Source: Brachionus rotundiformis (Eukaryota; Rotifera; Eurotatoria; Ploima; Brachionidae). From it: a DNA stretch of 64,000 bases. The number at the start of each line of letters is the position of its first letter. The first letter of the stretch is position 1. Below the pieces are notes generated by a model, which was not told where the DNA came from, made no database searches, and worked only from the letters and a program-made list of their open reading frames with translations. The translations under genes and the position numbers were made by a program. Positions 1 to 10,913 of this stretch are shown here, in pieces. The stretch spans positions 2,260,005-2,324,004 of the forward strand of contig JAESIW010000207.1 of NCBI GenBank assembly GCA_016802295.1, written 5' to 3'.

Positions 1-138
1 GTTATATTCGGCCATACTAAGCACTTAACACACTTAACTCGAATTGGTGAAGAAAATGCAGACAAGTCCAAATTAACTGTGAAAATTAAGGCTCAACAAT
101 TGAATAAATTTTTTTTAACCTTAATAATTGATAATTAA
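1..138 (+). CDS. possible C-terminal piece of a gene entering from the left
   Basis: A frame is open from base 1 to a TAA at 136-138 (45 residues). It is richer in G and C and more protein-like than the flanking DNA, with segments such as GEENADKSKLTVKIKAQ. No start is visible and I recognise no family. It could be the last exon of a gene mostly outside the window or a chance frame. The only evidence is composition and openness. Confidence 0.28.
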   Translation, partial: VIFGHTKHLTHLTRIGEENADKSKLTVKIKAQQLNKFFLTLIIDN

Positions 139-639
139 AAATTTAACATTAAAAAACATTTTTCTAAAATTTCCAAAATGATTTTGGATATAGTTTTAAA
201 AAAATGCAAAATATAAAATTATTTTAATAATATAAATAAGATAATTCATTAGAATTGATTAAAGTTCGGAGCTACCGTCAAATCTAGAACTCTAGAAAGT
301 GATAGTTCGATTTTTCTCAATTAATAATTTTAGACAGATAATAATAAAATTCAGGGAAAAATATTATTCAATATAAATAAAACAAATTAATTTCAAATTT
401 TGTCTATTTTTTAATAAAAAAATCATGTATATAAGAGAACCACGCGATGAGATTCGATTTAAATGAAAGTTAATTTTTGATATTCCTTAAATATCATCTT
501 ATCTTTAAAGATTTTATTTTTAATATTTAAAACAAAATTAAAATAAAATAACTAAATTAGTTAAATTACATTGGTTATTGGTTAAATAGACAAGAGGGTA
601 TAAATAGGATGTCATTTTGTAAATTTTTTTTTTCAAAAA

Positions 640-760
640 ATGTTAGTCACCATAACTCTGCCAAAGCCGGTCCCAAGCCCGGTTGCGAAAAGAGGAGGGT
701 GACACCTTAAGTCTTTCACAATAGTTTAGACTTCTAAAACCAACAATAACAAGTAGCTTT
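640..760. mobile_element. possible non-LTR retrotransposon 3' tail remnant
   Basis: A GC-rich island stands out from the AT-rich surroundings. Its core, GCCGGTCCCAAGCCCGG at about 666-682, followed by a purine-rich GAGGAGGGTGAC, resembles the 3'-terminal blocks I remember from RTE/CR1-like retroelements in fish and invertebrates. No reverse transcriptase frame or target-site duplication is visible, so at most this is a truncated relic. The resemblance is from memory and not a search. Confidence 0.3.
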
Positions 761-929
761 ACTCTAACTAAGAAATGGTTTTTTATTAACATTCCATCAA
801 TACAAACTTTTTAAGAAAACGAATTGCTAAAAATATGCTCAACAAAATAAAATAATAAAAAGACAAGATATTTTATTAAAAATTTTTATTTTTTAAAGGA
901 CCACAAAATTAAAAAATTTAATCTTTTTT

Positions 930-1070
930 CTAAAAAATTGGACTGTCAGAAATACCGGTCATGTAAGCGCAGTAAGCTGTTTGCGAGATGAACCAGAACA
1001 TGTCCGCATCCAGCACTTTATTTTTTTCTTAAACAAAAAGAATATTCTATCTTTTTATACAAACTTATCT
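930..1070. other. unassigned coding-like island (both strands open)
   Basis: Bases 945-1015 are far richer in G and C than their surroundings, as exons are in this genome. On the minus strand an AG acceptor near 1015 leads into a frame with LDADMFWFISQTAYCAYMTG, ending at TAG 930-932. On the plus strand an acceptor at 948-949 leads into NTGHVSAVSCLRDEPEHVRI, open to about 1070. Neither connects to a gene I can build. It may be a stray exon, or a pseudogene linked to the island at 640-760. Confidence 0.25.
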
Positions 1071-1225
1071 AAATAAAAACCTGACTAAAATTTAAATACC
1101 TAATTTATATTTTTAAACTTGAATTTTATTTTAAAAATAGAATATTTAAGATAATTTGATACAAAAATTTTCATATTCACTTCCATAAAGAAATATTCGT
1201 GTTAAAAGAATGACTTTTTTTAATA

Positions 1226-2981
1226 ATGCATAATAATACTGAGCTAAATAGACTAGATAGAGATAATGACTCATGTCGTTTTTCTTCAACCAGAACAGGT
1301 AATCACATCAACATAATCACCAGACACCATCAAATTCTCTCAGATATTGAGACCAAAAAATTTAGCTGGATTCATATAAAAAATCTTTTTATAAACAGTG
1401 TGGGATTTTTTACAGTAAAATTAAACAAAAAATAAGTATACAAATATCTTAATAATATTTTTTTTTCTCAAACAAGAATGGCTATCAGATTTTTATCATG
1501 TAGAATGAAATTTTAATTTTTGACATTTATCTAATCTTTTAAAAAATAAAGAAATTTAATTCTTTTGATGATGGGATGTGTTTATTATAAAGAAAATAAT
1601 AACATGGTTCCGGTGCACATAGACACTTTAGTCAAAGCTTCAGCTCATATTGGTATTTTCTTTGGTCAGCTAGTATTTGGCTTTGCGTCAGACAGATTTG
1701 GCCGAAAAAGGCTATTCGGTCTTGAATTGATAATAATGATAATTGGAGGCCTAGGGTCGACTTTGTCCGGCTCGACTGCTTCAGGCATGAGTGTTTTTGC
1801 TCAGTTGTTTATTTGGCGCTTTATCCTGGGCATCGGAATAGGCGGGGACTATCCACTTTCTGCTACCATTACATCTGAAGGAGCCAAGACCAAGCATCGT
1901 GGGTTCTTTTTGGCAGCAGTATTTTTCTATATCTATTTATATTTATATTTATAATTAAAAAAAAAATTTAAATTAGATTTTTGCAATACATGGATTCGGC
2001 GTGGCATTTGCTGCACTGACCTCAATGATAGTTCTGGCTGCGTTCAAAAATGCTGTCTACGCTAACCAGAATGCTTTAGACTATGTTTGGAGAGTATGTA
2101 TTGGTTTGGGTCTGATTCCTGCATGCATTGGAGTCTACTTTAGACTTAAGATATCTGAGACTCCGCGCTATTCCATAGAATTTGGTCATGACCATAAGCA
2201 TGTCAAAAAAAAAACCTATTATAAAGAATTTTTGGCATATTTTTCCAAATGGAAGTATTTTAAAATTCTCATGGCAACATCAGTAACTTGGTTTTGTCTT
2301 GACGTTGGTTTCTATGGAGTTAATCTCAATGCTGGTCTAATAATTGAAGCCATTGGCTTTACCGAAAATATTGTCCAAGATCCGTGGAAATTTTTATTCC
2401 AAAATTCAGTTGGAAATTTAATTATATCTTTTTTGGGAATTTTACCTGGATATTGGTTTAAAAAATATGATTTTTTTTTTCTTTTTTAAATTTCATATTT
2501 AAGGCTAGCAATGTTTTTGGTTGATAAAATCGGTCGTAGAATAATTCAATTCACCGGATTTGGGGTTGTAGGAGTTTTGTTTTTGGTGCTGGGTTTTGGC
2601 TTCGAGGCGATTCGTAATGCTTCAAGTGCTTTGTTTATTATTCTTTTTACAGTGGCACAGTTCTTTTTCACTTTTGGTCCAAATACAACCACGTTCATTA
2701 TACCAGGTGAAGTGTTTCCAACTAGGTATAGATCGACTGCACATGGTATATCTGCCGCATTTGGCAAACTAGGGGCTATAATATCTCAGATTGGATTTTT
2801 CCAAATCAGAGATATTGGCGGCAAGAATAATATGATTCCAGTTATATTAATAATTTTCAGTATTTTTATGCTGATTGGATTTGTGTTTACATTTTTTCTG
2901 CCAGAAACAAAAAGAAAAAGTCTCGAAGAATTGAGTGAGGGGCTCCAAAATAATGACCAAACGCAAGACACTGATATTTAA
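1226..2981 (+). CDS. PHO84-like phosphate:proton symporter (MFS, PHS family)
   Basis: A major facilitator transporter of about 511 residues, probably for inorganic phosphate at the plasma membrane. Exons: 1226-1414, 1477-1499, 1552-1918, 1977-2455, 2504-2981; the total is a multiple of three. Exon 2 is a 23-base micro-exon needed to join TM1 (SVGFFT, then NGYQIFI, then NLILLMMGCVYY). Family marks are the loop DRFGRKR, the TM4 signature GIGIGGDYPLS, TM7 WFCLDVGFYGVNLNAG, PGYW, DKIGRR, and the last-loop GEVFPTRYRSTAHG. The TM4 and TM7 aspartates thought to bind phosphate and protons in fungal relatives are kept. The two TM1 acids of the usual FFTDxYD are Asn64 and Gln67. The start ATG follows an AT-rich leader and gives a hydrophilic N-terminus of normal length. 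The family is rare in animals. Family certain, substrate inferred. Confidence 0.92.
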
Positions 2982-3425
2982 GAACTTGTACATTTTTTTG
3001 AAAATAAAATTGTCAATTTTTAAAAATTTAATTTTAATTGTAAATAAATTTTTAATTTATCTAAATTATATTAATATAATTTTCAATGAGATGCTAGAGA
3101 AAATATGACCTGTTTGCCATCAATATCAAGCTCTTGAGTTTGAGCATGATAATACCAAATTGGCAAGTATATCATAATTGATAGTGTTTTTACTAACTTG
3201 ATTAATTTTCATAAATCAAATATTAATAAAATAAGATTTAAATATGTTAATAATTAAATAATAATTAATAAACGGAAAATTTAATAAACCATGACTTTTT
3301 TGCAGATAATTAATTTAAATAGTTAATTTATTTTTATAAAAAAGTTTATTAATTTTTGATCAAAAATGTAAAAGTAACAGAATAAAATGCTGTCGTCAAG
3401 ATTTTGATTCATATGCTCTAATTTA
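2982..3425. other. intergenic; one short minus-strand frame
   Basis: This is 3' flank of the transporter, with an AATAAA-like signal around 3003. The only structured piece is a 30-codon minus-strand frame at 3083-3175, reported as a finding. The rest is AT-rich and shows nothing else. Confidence 0.6.
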
Positions 3426-3438
3426 GTTGCTTAGCAAC
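3426..3438. promoter_or_regulatory. X-box-like RFX site of AK7
   Basis: GTTGCTTAGCAAC is a palindrome of the half-sites GTTGCT and AGCAAC with one base between them. It lies 89 bases before the AK7 start codon. RFX factors drive ciliary genes through such inverted RGYAAC half-sites, and AK7 is a ciliary gene. Binding is inferred; the position and symmetry are seen. Confidence 0.6.
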
Positions 3439-3527
3439 ACTTTTCGTTTAATAAATTAAAAAAAAACAAAATTAAACCATAAATCACATAAACTAAAAGA
3501 AAAGTTTCCGATTTAGAGTATACAAAA

Positions 3528-6136
3528 ATGAGTGATAATGAAATGGATGATGATATGGTTGAAAATACCGACGAAAAACGTCTTGAGTCTAAGAGAATTT
3601 TCATAAATTATGTTGACACCTTTAATGGTAAAAATTTGTCCAAGTTTCTGTCCAAATGTGTTGTAGGCGCCTCTTTGGAAGGTGGAGAGGAAGAGGCTGG
3701 CAACGAAGAGGAAAACTTAAATGGAGAAACCAAAAAAGAAAATACCTATAACATTTATGGAACTGTAAAAAACTCCGAGGACTACAAACAACCTGATTAT
3801 ATTAAGGAAATAATTTCGGTATTGTACAATTAAAAAAATAATAATTATTCTAAATTAATTGGAAAAAATTAGAACCATAATAAAGAAGGACTGTTAGAAC
3901 AATTGATGGAATGCGATGTCATTATCTATGACATAATCCATGAGCCTAACCAAGTTGACGAAGCTTGTTGGGCCATTTCAACACTAAGCAGTCAAATTGA
4001 CAAGATAGATAAGCCAAAAATTTTTGTTCTACTTTCTACAGTTATGACTTGGGCAAAAACCAAGCCTGCTGACCCAGAAGAGCCGGACCTTCCGTTTACT
4101 GAAGAAGATTTTCGCCGACGCAAATGCCACCCAAGCTACAAAGAGCATCTTGCAGCCGAAAAGACCGTGATCAAATTTGGCAAGTCTAACAAAAAAAAAC
4201 TTTCAACCTATGTGGTCTGTGCTGGTTTGCTCTACGGTCAAGAGGAGAATATCTTTCACTACTTATTCAAAGCAGCATGGCACAATAATGATTTAAATTT
4301 GTATGGTAATGGCAAAAACACTCTACCAACTATGCACATAAATGACTTAGCAGCGTATAAATAATTAATATAAAAAAATTATTTCCTATTTTCATTTTTG
4401 TAGGGTTATTCAAAATATAGCTGACCAAAAGCCCAAAGCAAGATACATAGTGGCTGTGGATGATTCCAAGCCGACTTTGAAACAAATTACCAAAGCGGTG
4501 AGCAAAAATTTGGGCAGTGGTAAAGTAAAACCAGTGGCCAAAGAGGATGCTTTATTAAACAAAGAAATATCGGTATCTATTTTAATAAAAATATATTTAA
4601 AAAAAAATAATTATTTTAATATTAATTAAATTAATTAAGCAATCTGATTTTGACATGATTTCAATTGATTTAAAAATGGACGCTGCTTTTATTAAGGAAA
4701 ATATGCAAATTAGATGGATAGCCGAGAACGGCTTTGTGGAAAACATTCCCAAAATAATCAAGGAATATAAAACCACGCGAAATTTGATTGTAATAATTTG
4801 AACTCAGATAAAAATAAAAATTTTATCTAATTATTCAATTTAAGCCATTTAAAGTTTGCATACTTGGTCCACCAGGTGTTGGCAAATCGACCATAGCCCA
4901 GCAATTGGCACAGCATTATAAAGTGCATCACATTCACATCAAAGACGTGATTAACCAAGCTATTGAGAATTTGAACAAGTTTGCCAAACGAACTGAGAAC
5001 GAGACCGAAAAGGTAAATGAAGACGGAGATGCCGAAGCAGAACAAGAGGAAGAAGAGGAGGAGGAAGAGGAAGAACAGCCCGATTTGAGCGAATTAGACG
5101 CCATTAACGAAAATATGGAAAGCAATAATGGTTTAATAATTAAATTTAATAAAATATTTTTTTATTTTTTATTGTTTAAAGGCCGACTTGATGACCAATA
5201 TGTTATCAAGTTTTTTAAGGAAAGACTTATGTCCAAGCCATGCCAAAACCAAGGCTTCATACTGGACGGCTTTCCCAAAACAAGGGAACAAGCTCAAGCT
5301 TTATTTGAACGTATGACAGGATGAAAATTTAGCTTAAAAATTTTATTAACAATGTTTTTAATTAAATAGCTGATGAGCAGGAAGAAGAAACTGGTGAAGA
5401 AAATGCCGGCGATGAAGAAGCATCCAAATTTAACAAGATAATTACACCAGGTTTTTTTGAAATAATTTTTTATCCAAGCATTTAATTATTGTTAAATAAT
5501 TTAGAAATAATAATTAAATTGGATGCAAGTGATGACTTTTTGTGCAAGAGGATAATGAATTTGCCAGAAAAACTGGTTCAAGATACGCACAACACAGAAG
5601 ATGGCCTAACTAGGCGACTAAACGAGTACAGGGAGCTGAACAATGAAGACAATAGTGTGATAAATGTGTTTGAAGAGGACTATGAGCTGGACGTGGTTAA
5701 AATGGGACCAGAGCTGGTCGAAGAGGACAAGAGCTTTTTGCACAAAAACCTGGTAGACTTGATTAAGTCAAATCACATGAAAGACCAGAGGAATTATGGT
5801 CTATCGGCTGCGGAGAAAGCCGAGCTCAAGCGTATCGAAATCGAGCAGCGTTTGGCCAAAGAGAGGCAAGAACGCGAAGAAAGAGAGAGGCTAGAGGCCG
5901 AAGAAGCCGCCGAACGTGTCAAAAAACAGACCGAATGGAACGAAAAACTTGAACAAATCAAAAAAGAAGAGGTTGAGTATTTGGAAACTCAATCGATTCC
6001 ATTGAGAAATTATCTTATGACACATGTGATGCCCACATTGACAAAAGGTCTTATTGAATGCTGTAAAATAAAACCAGACGATCCAATTGATTATTTAGCC
6101 GAGTATTTGTTCAAGAATAATCCACAAATTGATTAA
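3528..6136 (+). CDS. AK7: adenylate kinase 7 (axonemal)
   Basis: About 739 residues in eight exons: 3528-3818, 3873-4354, 4404-4572, 4640-4789, 4845-5130, 5182-5310, 5370-5450, 5505-6136. All phases agree and the length matches vertebrate AK7 (about 720). The N-terminal half is a short-chain dehydrogenase-like domain (VIIYDIIHEPNQV, VVCAGLLYG, LPTMHINDLAA). An adenylate kinase core begins at residue 365 with P-loop GPPGVGKS (372-379). An acidic Glu-rich insert follows, then the AMP-binding segment FILDGFPKTREQA. The C-terminus is a charged coiled coil and a Dpy-30-like dimerisation motif (YLMTHVMPTLTKGLIECCKI). AK7 balances adenine nucleotides in motile cilia, and the Dpy-30 motif suggests docking to radial-spoke type partners. 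An X-box lies just upstream. Strong assignment. Confidence 0.95.
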
Positions 6137-6227
6137 ACTAATTAATTAATGAGACATTTTTATTATCAATTTATTTTAAAAATTTTTAAATAAATAAATA
6201 GTTTTTTTTTCTCTTAGCAAATAATGT

Positions 6228-8455
6228 TCATATGGGCATGTTGGGTTTTTTGAATTTTTGAAAATTAATTAAAAGTTTGGACAAAAAGTCCAATTGTGAC
6301 AATTGACTTTGGGGTTTTTCATTAGCTATTCGCCGCTGATTTACCATAATTATGCTGTTGTCTTGAAGTATCTCGTTTGTGTTTAGCTCACACATTGTTC
6401 CTATTATGCAGCCATTCGAAACTGTCACTTCCCGTCCAACTTTTGACTTGCATTCAAAAATATTGTTGTCTCCTATCTTTAGGGCTTCACTGTCTTTAAT
6501 AATTAACTAATTAATAGCCCGTTTAAAATTAATTCACTACTAAGTTGTTACATGATCCAACTTCGAAAACATTGTTATCACCAATTATCATTACTTTGAT
6601 TTTATTCTTATCATCGCCATCTCTAAACCTTTAAAATGATTCTTTATCATATATATATATATGGACGAAGGGTTCTGACGCATAAAACAAAATAATAAAG
6701 CATAAAAATTAAACCATAGCATAATAAATAAAAAGTTAAGTTGTTTTTTTTTGTTTTAATTTTTATCGCATATTTTCTTTTATTAAAGCATAAAAATCTT
6801 TTCCGATTTACGCGAAAGTTCCAAAGCGATTCCGCTATTCAGCCTGAACGAGAGAAACAAAAAGGTTTACTGAAAAGAAAATACATTTCATCAAAACTTT
6901 TCTATAAGAGCTCTAGTATCTAAAATGACTCAAGTTACTGATATAACCATCATCTTAACCAAGTTGATCATGTTAATCTGGTCGTAATAAATTCAGAAGC
7001 TGTTGAACCAACAAGAGTTCAACAGCTTCTAAACAAAAAGAAGAGGTGGTTTACCTAAACGTTAAGATAATGTTAAGCTTTTTAATACTTAAGAAACTTA
7101 ATTTAAAAAAGACGTGGTCGACTACCAAAGACCAAATCAGCTTTGAATATTGATTATATTATATTTGCTTTATGCTATAAATTTTTTTTACTCTTAACTT
7201 ATTTATTTTTATGCGAGACTTATTTTTGTATGCTTTAATCACTAAATATTAATACGTTACTTAATTTTTTTTGTTTATGCGCTAATAAGTTTTTTCTTAT
7301 ACAGTATTTTCTATTTTTTATGCGCCAAATACATTTTTCCTGTATATATTAGCTTGTTTAATAAAATCTTAATTTAGCAAACCATGTTAGACCATTACCA
7401 AACATTATGCCTAAATTTTTCCACTTCCCTTAATTATTATAATTAAGTTTAGCATTCAATGATCATCAAGACATTCTTCTGAAATATTTTAGCATTAATT
7501 TTAAGCATGGTCACTTAAATTTGATCCATTAAACTTTAATTTGCCTTAAATTTTGGTAAAGCGATTGGTTCTGTATTAAGTAATATATTGAATGAAATAT
7601 ATAAATTAATAAGATCCATTTTCTTGCAAAAAGTACCAATATCGCAAAGCATCAGCTAAATTGTTGGTAAAAAAATTTGCTCTGTATCAAATAAAACAAG
7701 CCTATGGAACGGAACTGAATTTCAATTTTTGAAAAAGACACAAAAATCAAAATTATTGCACTAATGAGGAAATAAAATTTATGAACTAACTAGCTATTGA
7801 ATTAACTGGGCTAAAGGAAGACTAATTAACTTTTTAAAAAATCCAGCTATTTATTGATGAACAAAAATTGCCAAGACTTTTGTTATCTTTGATTTGAGAC
7901 CATTTTTACTGTCCTTTTCATTTTACCAAGATTCGAAAAAGTCTACCTAATTAGAGAGAAAATTGGAGTTTATGTATGTTATATAACTAGATAATTCTCA
8001 TCTATATAAAATTTTAAATCATCTTCTAAAAACTAAATTTTTACATAATTAACTTTTGAAACTAATAATCTTATAATTAGCTGTGTATTAAATTTTTTTT
8101 ATCAAATAATAATAATAATAACATTAATAATAAAGTTCTAATGATAAACTCAAACGATTTTGCCAACTGACCAATTTGAGCCAGACTAATAAAATTATCT
8201 GTTTATTTGTGTAAAAGTCAAATTTAAGATAGATAATTTTTGGTGAATTTTTTACCAAATAAAAGTGTCACCTTACTTATTAACAATTACTGTTTGTTCC
8301 TCGATCAGATTATTTTCACCAATAATTATTGGACCAGCCTCGGCAACTATTTTGACACTTGGATGAATCAAAGTCCTAGTGCCAATAGTTACATCGCCTA
8401 CTAGTTCAACTCTGTCCTCGCATACCAAAGCGCCTTGCGCAATCTGTGCACTCAT
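6228..8455 (-). CDS. DCTN6: dynactin subunit 6 (p27)
   Basis: Reading down the minus strand, the exons are 8277-8455, 6552-6622 and 6228-6493, giving 171 residues (human 190). It is a left-handed beta-helix of hexapeptide repeats: GDVTIGTRTLIHPSVKI, PIIIGENNLIEEQTVI, MIIGDNNVFEVGSY, ALKIGDNNIFECKSKVG, VSNGCIIGTMCEL. The C-terminal helix LSQLDFLSKLLINFQKFKK is also typical. It forms part of the pointed-end complex of dynactin and helps select cargo for dynein. Splice phases are exact; the donor inside GSY is fixed by alignment. The oddity is intron 1 of 1654 bases, about thirty times the local norm, which holds a transposon-like element. Assignment firm. Confidence 0.92.
6648..7345. mobile_element. 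transposon-like unit with subterminal GCATAAA repeats, in DCTN6 intron 1
   Basis: The left part (6676-6795) carries repeated GCATAAA motifs. The right part (7160-7325) carries the reverse complement TTTATGC about five times, so the flanks are inverted relative to each other. Outer edges also match in reverse: an ATATAT(G/C)-rich edge, about a dozen bases, then a GCGCATAAAA-type block. Subterminal repeats in opposite orientation are typical of hAT-like and other non-autonomous DNA transposons. The less AT-rich centre has broken protein-like frames and a perfect hairpin. I see no intact transposase and could not define exact ends or a target duplication. Confidence 0.5.
6995..7030. repeat. perfect 14-bp hairpin
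   Basis: AGAAGCTGTTGAAC at 6995-7008 is followed by an 8-base loop and then its exact reverse complement GTTCAACAGCTTCT at 7017-7030. It sits in the middle of the transposon-like unit in DCTN6 intron 1. Role unknown. Confidence 0.85.
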
Positions 8456-8668
8456 TATCTAAATTTTTGAGCAAATTTTTTACCAAAAAAATAAAAAGCA
8501 AAATTTTTTCTTATCGAAAAGAAATAATTCTCTTCTACTTTAGAATGAGATAAAAATAATTTTAAAATATTAAAAGAAAAAAAAAAATTTTTTATTCAAT
8601 AACAAAATTAATAAAGTCATTAGATAATTTGCCGAGGAAAGATCAATGTCCATTTAGGTAAACAAATA

Positions 8669-10000
8669 TCAAACATTCTCAAACAAAGAATTAAAATTTA
8701 TCTTGGAAAATACCGATTTAACATGTGAGACAAAGTTTCTGTTCATTAAATAATTGGAGTCTTGGACATTTTGAGTTTGCTCAAATTGATTGTTTAATTC
8801 GACAAGTTGAAATAATTTTACAATATATTCATCAATATTTTGGCTATTTGGCACAAAATCGGCCATATTTGGCAACGAAGTCTGAGCAAAATACTGCATG
8901 ACTGTGTGCCTAAATAGGTCTATATTTTTTTGCATTAGAACATTTGAATTTTTAAGATTTTCACTATCTTTGTCAATTTTTTGACTTGTTTGCTTAAGAC
9001 TTTCGATGTGTTTGTTGAGTACACCATTCTGTTGCTCCAGCTCGTTGACCTCTTTGCGCAATTGCCTCAATTCCTGCTCTCTCATCTTGCTATGCTCGAT
9101 AAACTCCTCAGTAAATATGGGTATATCAAAGCCAGCCACATTGGACTCTGTTTGAAGCCATGAAACGTTCGGTTGGTCACCTTGCATGGGCGCAGGCTGA
9201 GAGCTTTCCTCCATGGTAGCCTTTGCGGCCTTGGAATTTGAGTTCTCTTTCAAATATTGCTTGTAAGCATCGGACTTTTTGTAATCGGCCATCTCCTTGT
9301 TGTACCTTTCCTTGTCCAGTTCGGCCTCGTTTATGAACTTTTGTTTCTCATCGGCTGGCAGCTCTTTCCATTTGGCAGCAATAATTTTGGTCAATTCGCC
9401 AAAGCCAATATTTGGGTTTTTTAGCCTCATCTCGGATCTTTCCTCATTGAAGTAGACCAGATAGCCATTGAGTGGAGCTTTGGGCGCCGATGGGTCTTTT
9501 TTCCGCCTCTTTTGAGCAGAGGGCGGCGACACATTGGTTGTGCCAGATGCAATGTCATTTATGGTGTTCATTATGTTGTTGTTTTGGCTAGATTTGTTTG
9601 CCGAAGAGCGTGACTTTTTCCTAGATGGTGTTTTTGGTGTAGATTTAGCCGGAGTAGTCGGCTCGGTCAGTGTTTGGCTGCTGCTCGCCTCAACACTCTC
9701 CTCCTTGATGCTTTGATTGACAAACGAGTTTTCGTTTACGGCCACTTGATGATCGTTCAGGATAAAATCGTTGTTCTGGGCGATCGGCTCGACCGGTGCC
9801 GACTCTGTAAGAATTTCTTGCCGAGTCTCTAGAGCGGCAAAGTCTTGGCACTCTACCATCTTAGCATGCGGACTCTCTTCGCTAATTGCTTCCTCTTTTA
9901 CTGGTTCTAGTGCTTCCTGAATCACTGGCTCGGTCTTGGACTCGAGACCGGCTTCTGTTGTTTTCTCTTCTACGACAATATTGCCCTCGGTTGGATCCAT
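8669..10000 (-). CDS. HMG20-type HMG-box chromatin factor
   Basis: A single-exon protein of 443 residues. Residues 1-165 are acidic then Ser/Thr/Pro-rich and probably disordered. An HMG box spans about 170-242, opening KRRKKDPSAPKAPLNGYLVY and continuing FNEERSEMRLKNPNIGF. A coiled coil lies at about 301-352 (MREQELRQLRKEVNELEQ). This arrangement, a single HMG box followed by a coiled coil, is that of HMG20A/HMG20B. In vertebrates HMG20B sits in the LSD1-CoREST complex and HMG20A opposes it. I cannot assign A or B, and invertebrates usually have one copy. The start ATG opens MDPTEGN with stops upstream. Nuclear. Confidence 0.85.
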   Translation of the reverse strand: MDPTEGNIVVEEKTTEAGLESKTEPVIQEALEPVKEEAISEESPHAKMVECQDFAALETRQEILTESAPVEPIAQNNDFILNDHQVAVNENSFVNQSIKEESVEASSSQTLTEPTTPAKSTPKTPSRKKSRSSANKSSQNNNIMNTINDIASGTTNVSPPSAQKRRKKDPSAPKAPLNGYLVYFNEERSEMRLKNPNIGFGELTKIIAAKWKELPADEKQKFINEAELDKERYNKEMADYKKSDAYKQYLKENSNSKAAKATMEESSQPAPMQGDQPNVSWLQTESNVAGFDIPIFTEEFIEHSKMREQELRQLRKEVNELEQQNGVLNKHIESLKQTSQKIDKDSENLKNSNVLMQKNIDLFRHTVMQYFAQTSLPNMADFVPNSQNIDEYIVKLFQLVELNNQFEQTQNVQDSNYLMNRNFVSHVKSVFSKINFNSLFENV

Positions 10001-10913
10001 GCCTAATTTTTTATCTTTTAATAAAATTTTTTATTAGCATAAAATTTATATACAAATTTTTGTTTTATTGATTTGGCTTTATTAGTAAAAAAAAATTGTT
10101 TATTTTAATTTAGATTAATATTTAATAAGATTGATGAATAAATTTTTGAATTTAATTATTATTTTTATGGCAAAAAAAAGAAATTTTTAATTTAAAATTA
10201 ATACGAATGTGACCATTCATTATAAATAGAGAAATTTTATTTTTTAATTAAATTTTACCAAAAATAAATTATGACCTCTAAAATATTTTATTTTAATCTG
10301 TTCACAATTTTTTTGTATCACGATAGCTTGGTTTTATCATTAAAAGTTATTTTATTGATTAATAATTTATTCCTTAAGTAAATTGAATCTTTACAGGCTC
10401 TTATTAAGATAAAATATTTGAAAAATTTATCAATTATAATCTTTATACATTATACATAATTAAGCAGAAAACTAATTTTTTTATAATTTATTTCATAAAT
10501 GTTTATATATTTTGTCTATTTTTTAAATCTTTTTTGAAAATAAATTAAAACTTAATTTTCCTTAATTATTTATATAACTTGAAGAAGTTAAATAGATAAT
10601 TTTTAAATTGTTTGAATAAGAGAATTAGAGACAACAAAGAACAGAAATTCTAATGGTTCACCCATTCTCATAGTTTCAAAATAAACCAAGAATTTTTTTT
10701 TTGTAAACTTATAAACTAATTAATGATTAAAGATTTTAAAAGAAAATAAATCAAATATCTAATTGTAAAAATAAATCTATATTTCACTTTTTTACTTAAT
10801 TCGCTTTTAATTATTATTTTTTTTTCATAATCAAATTGAAATAAATTATTTGATGAGACTTTACGCCCATAAATCAATTTAAAAAAATAAAATTTAAAAT
10901 AAAAAATTTTTAT
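10001..10913. other. intergenic
   Basis: Promoter side of the HMG20-like gene and 3' side of MTIF2. It is almost pure A/T with short homopolymers. I see no coding-like island, repeat or clear motif. Confidence 0.7.

Noticed and set aside
6741..6923. 60-codon plus-strand frame in the DCTN6 intron
   Set aside because: It lies inside the transposon-like unit. Its basic C-terminal part may be a relic, but there is no intact protein.
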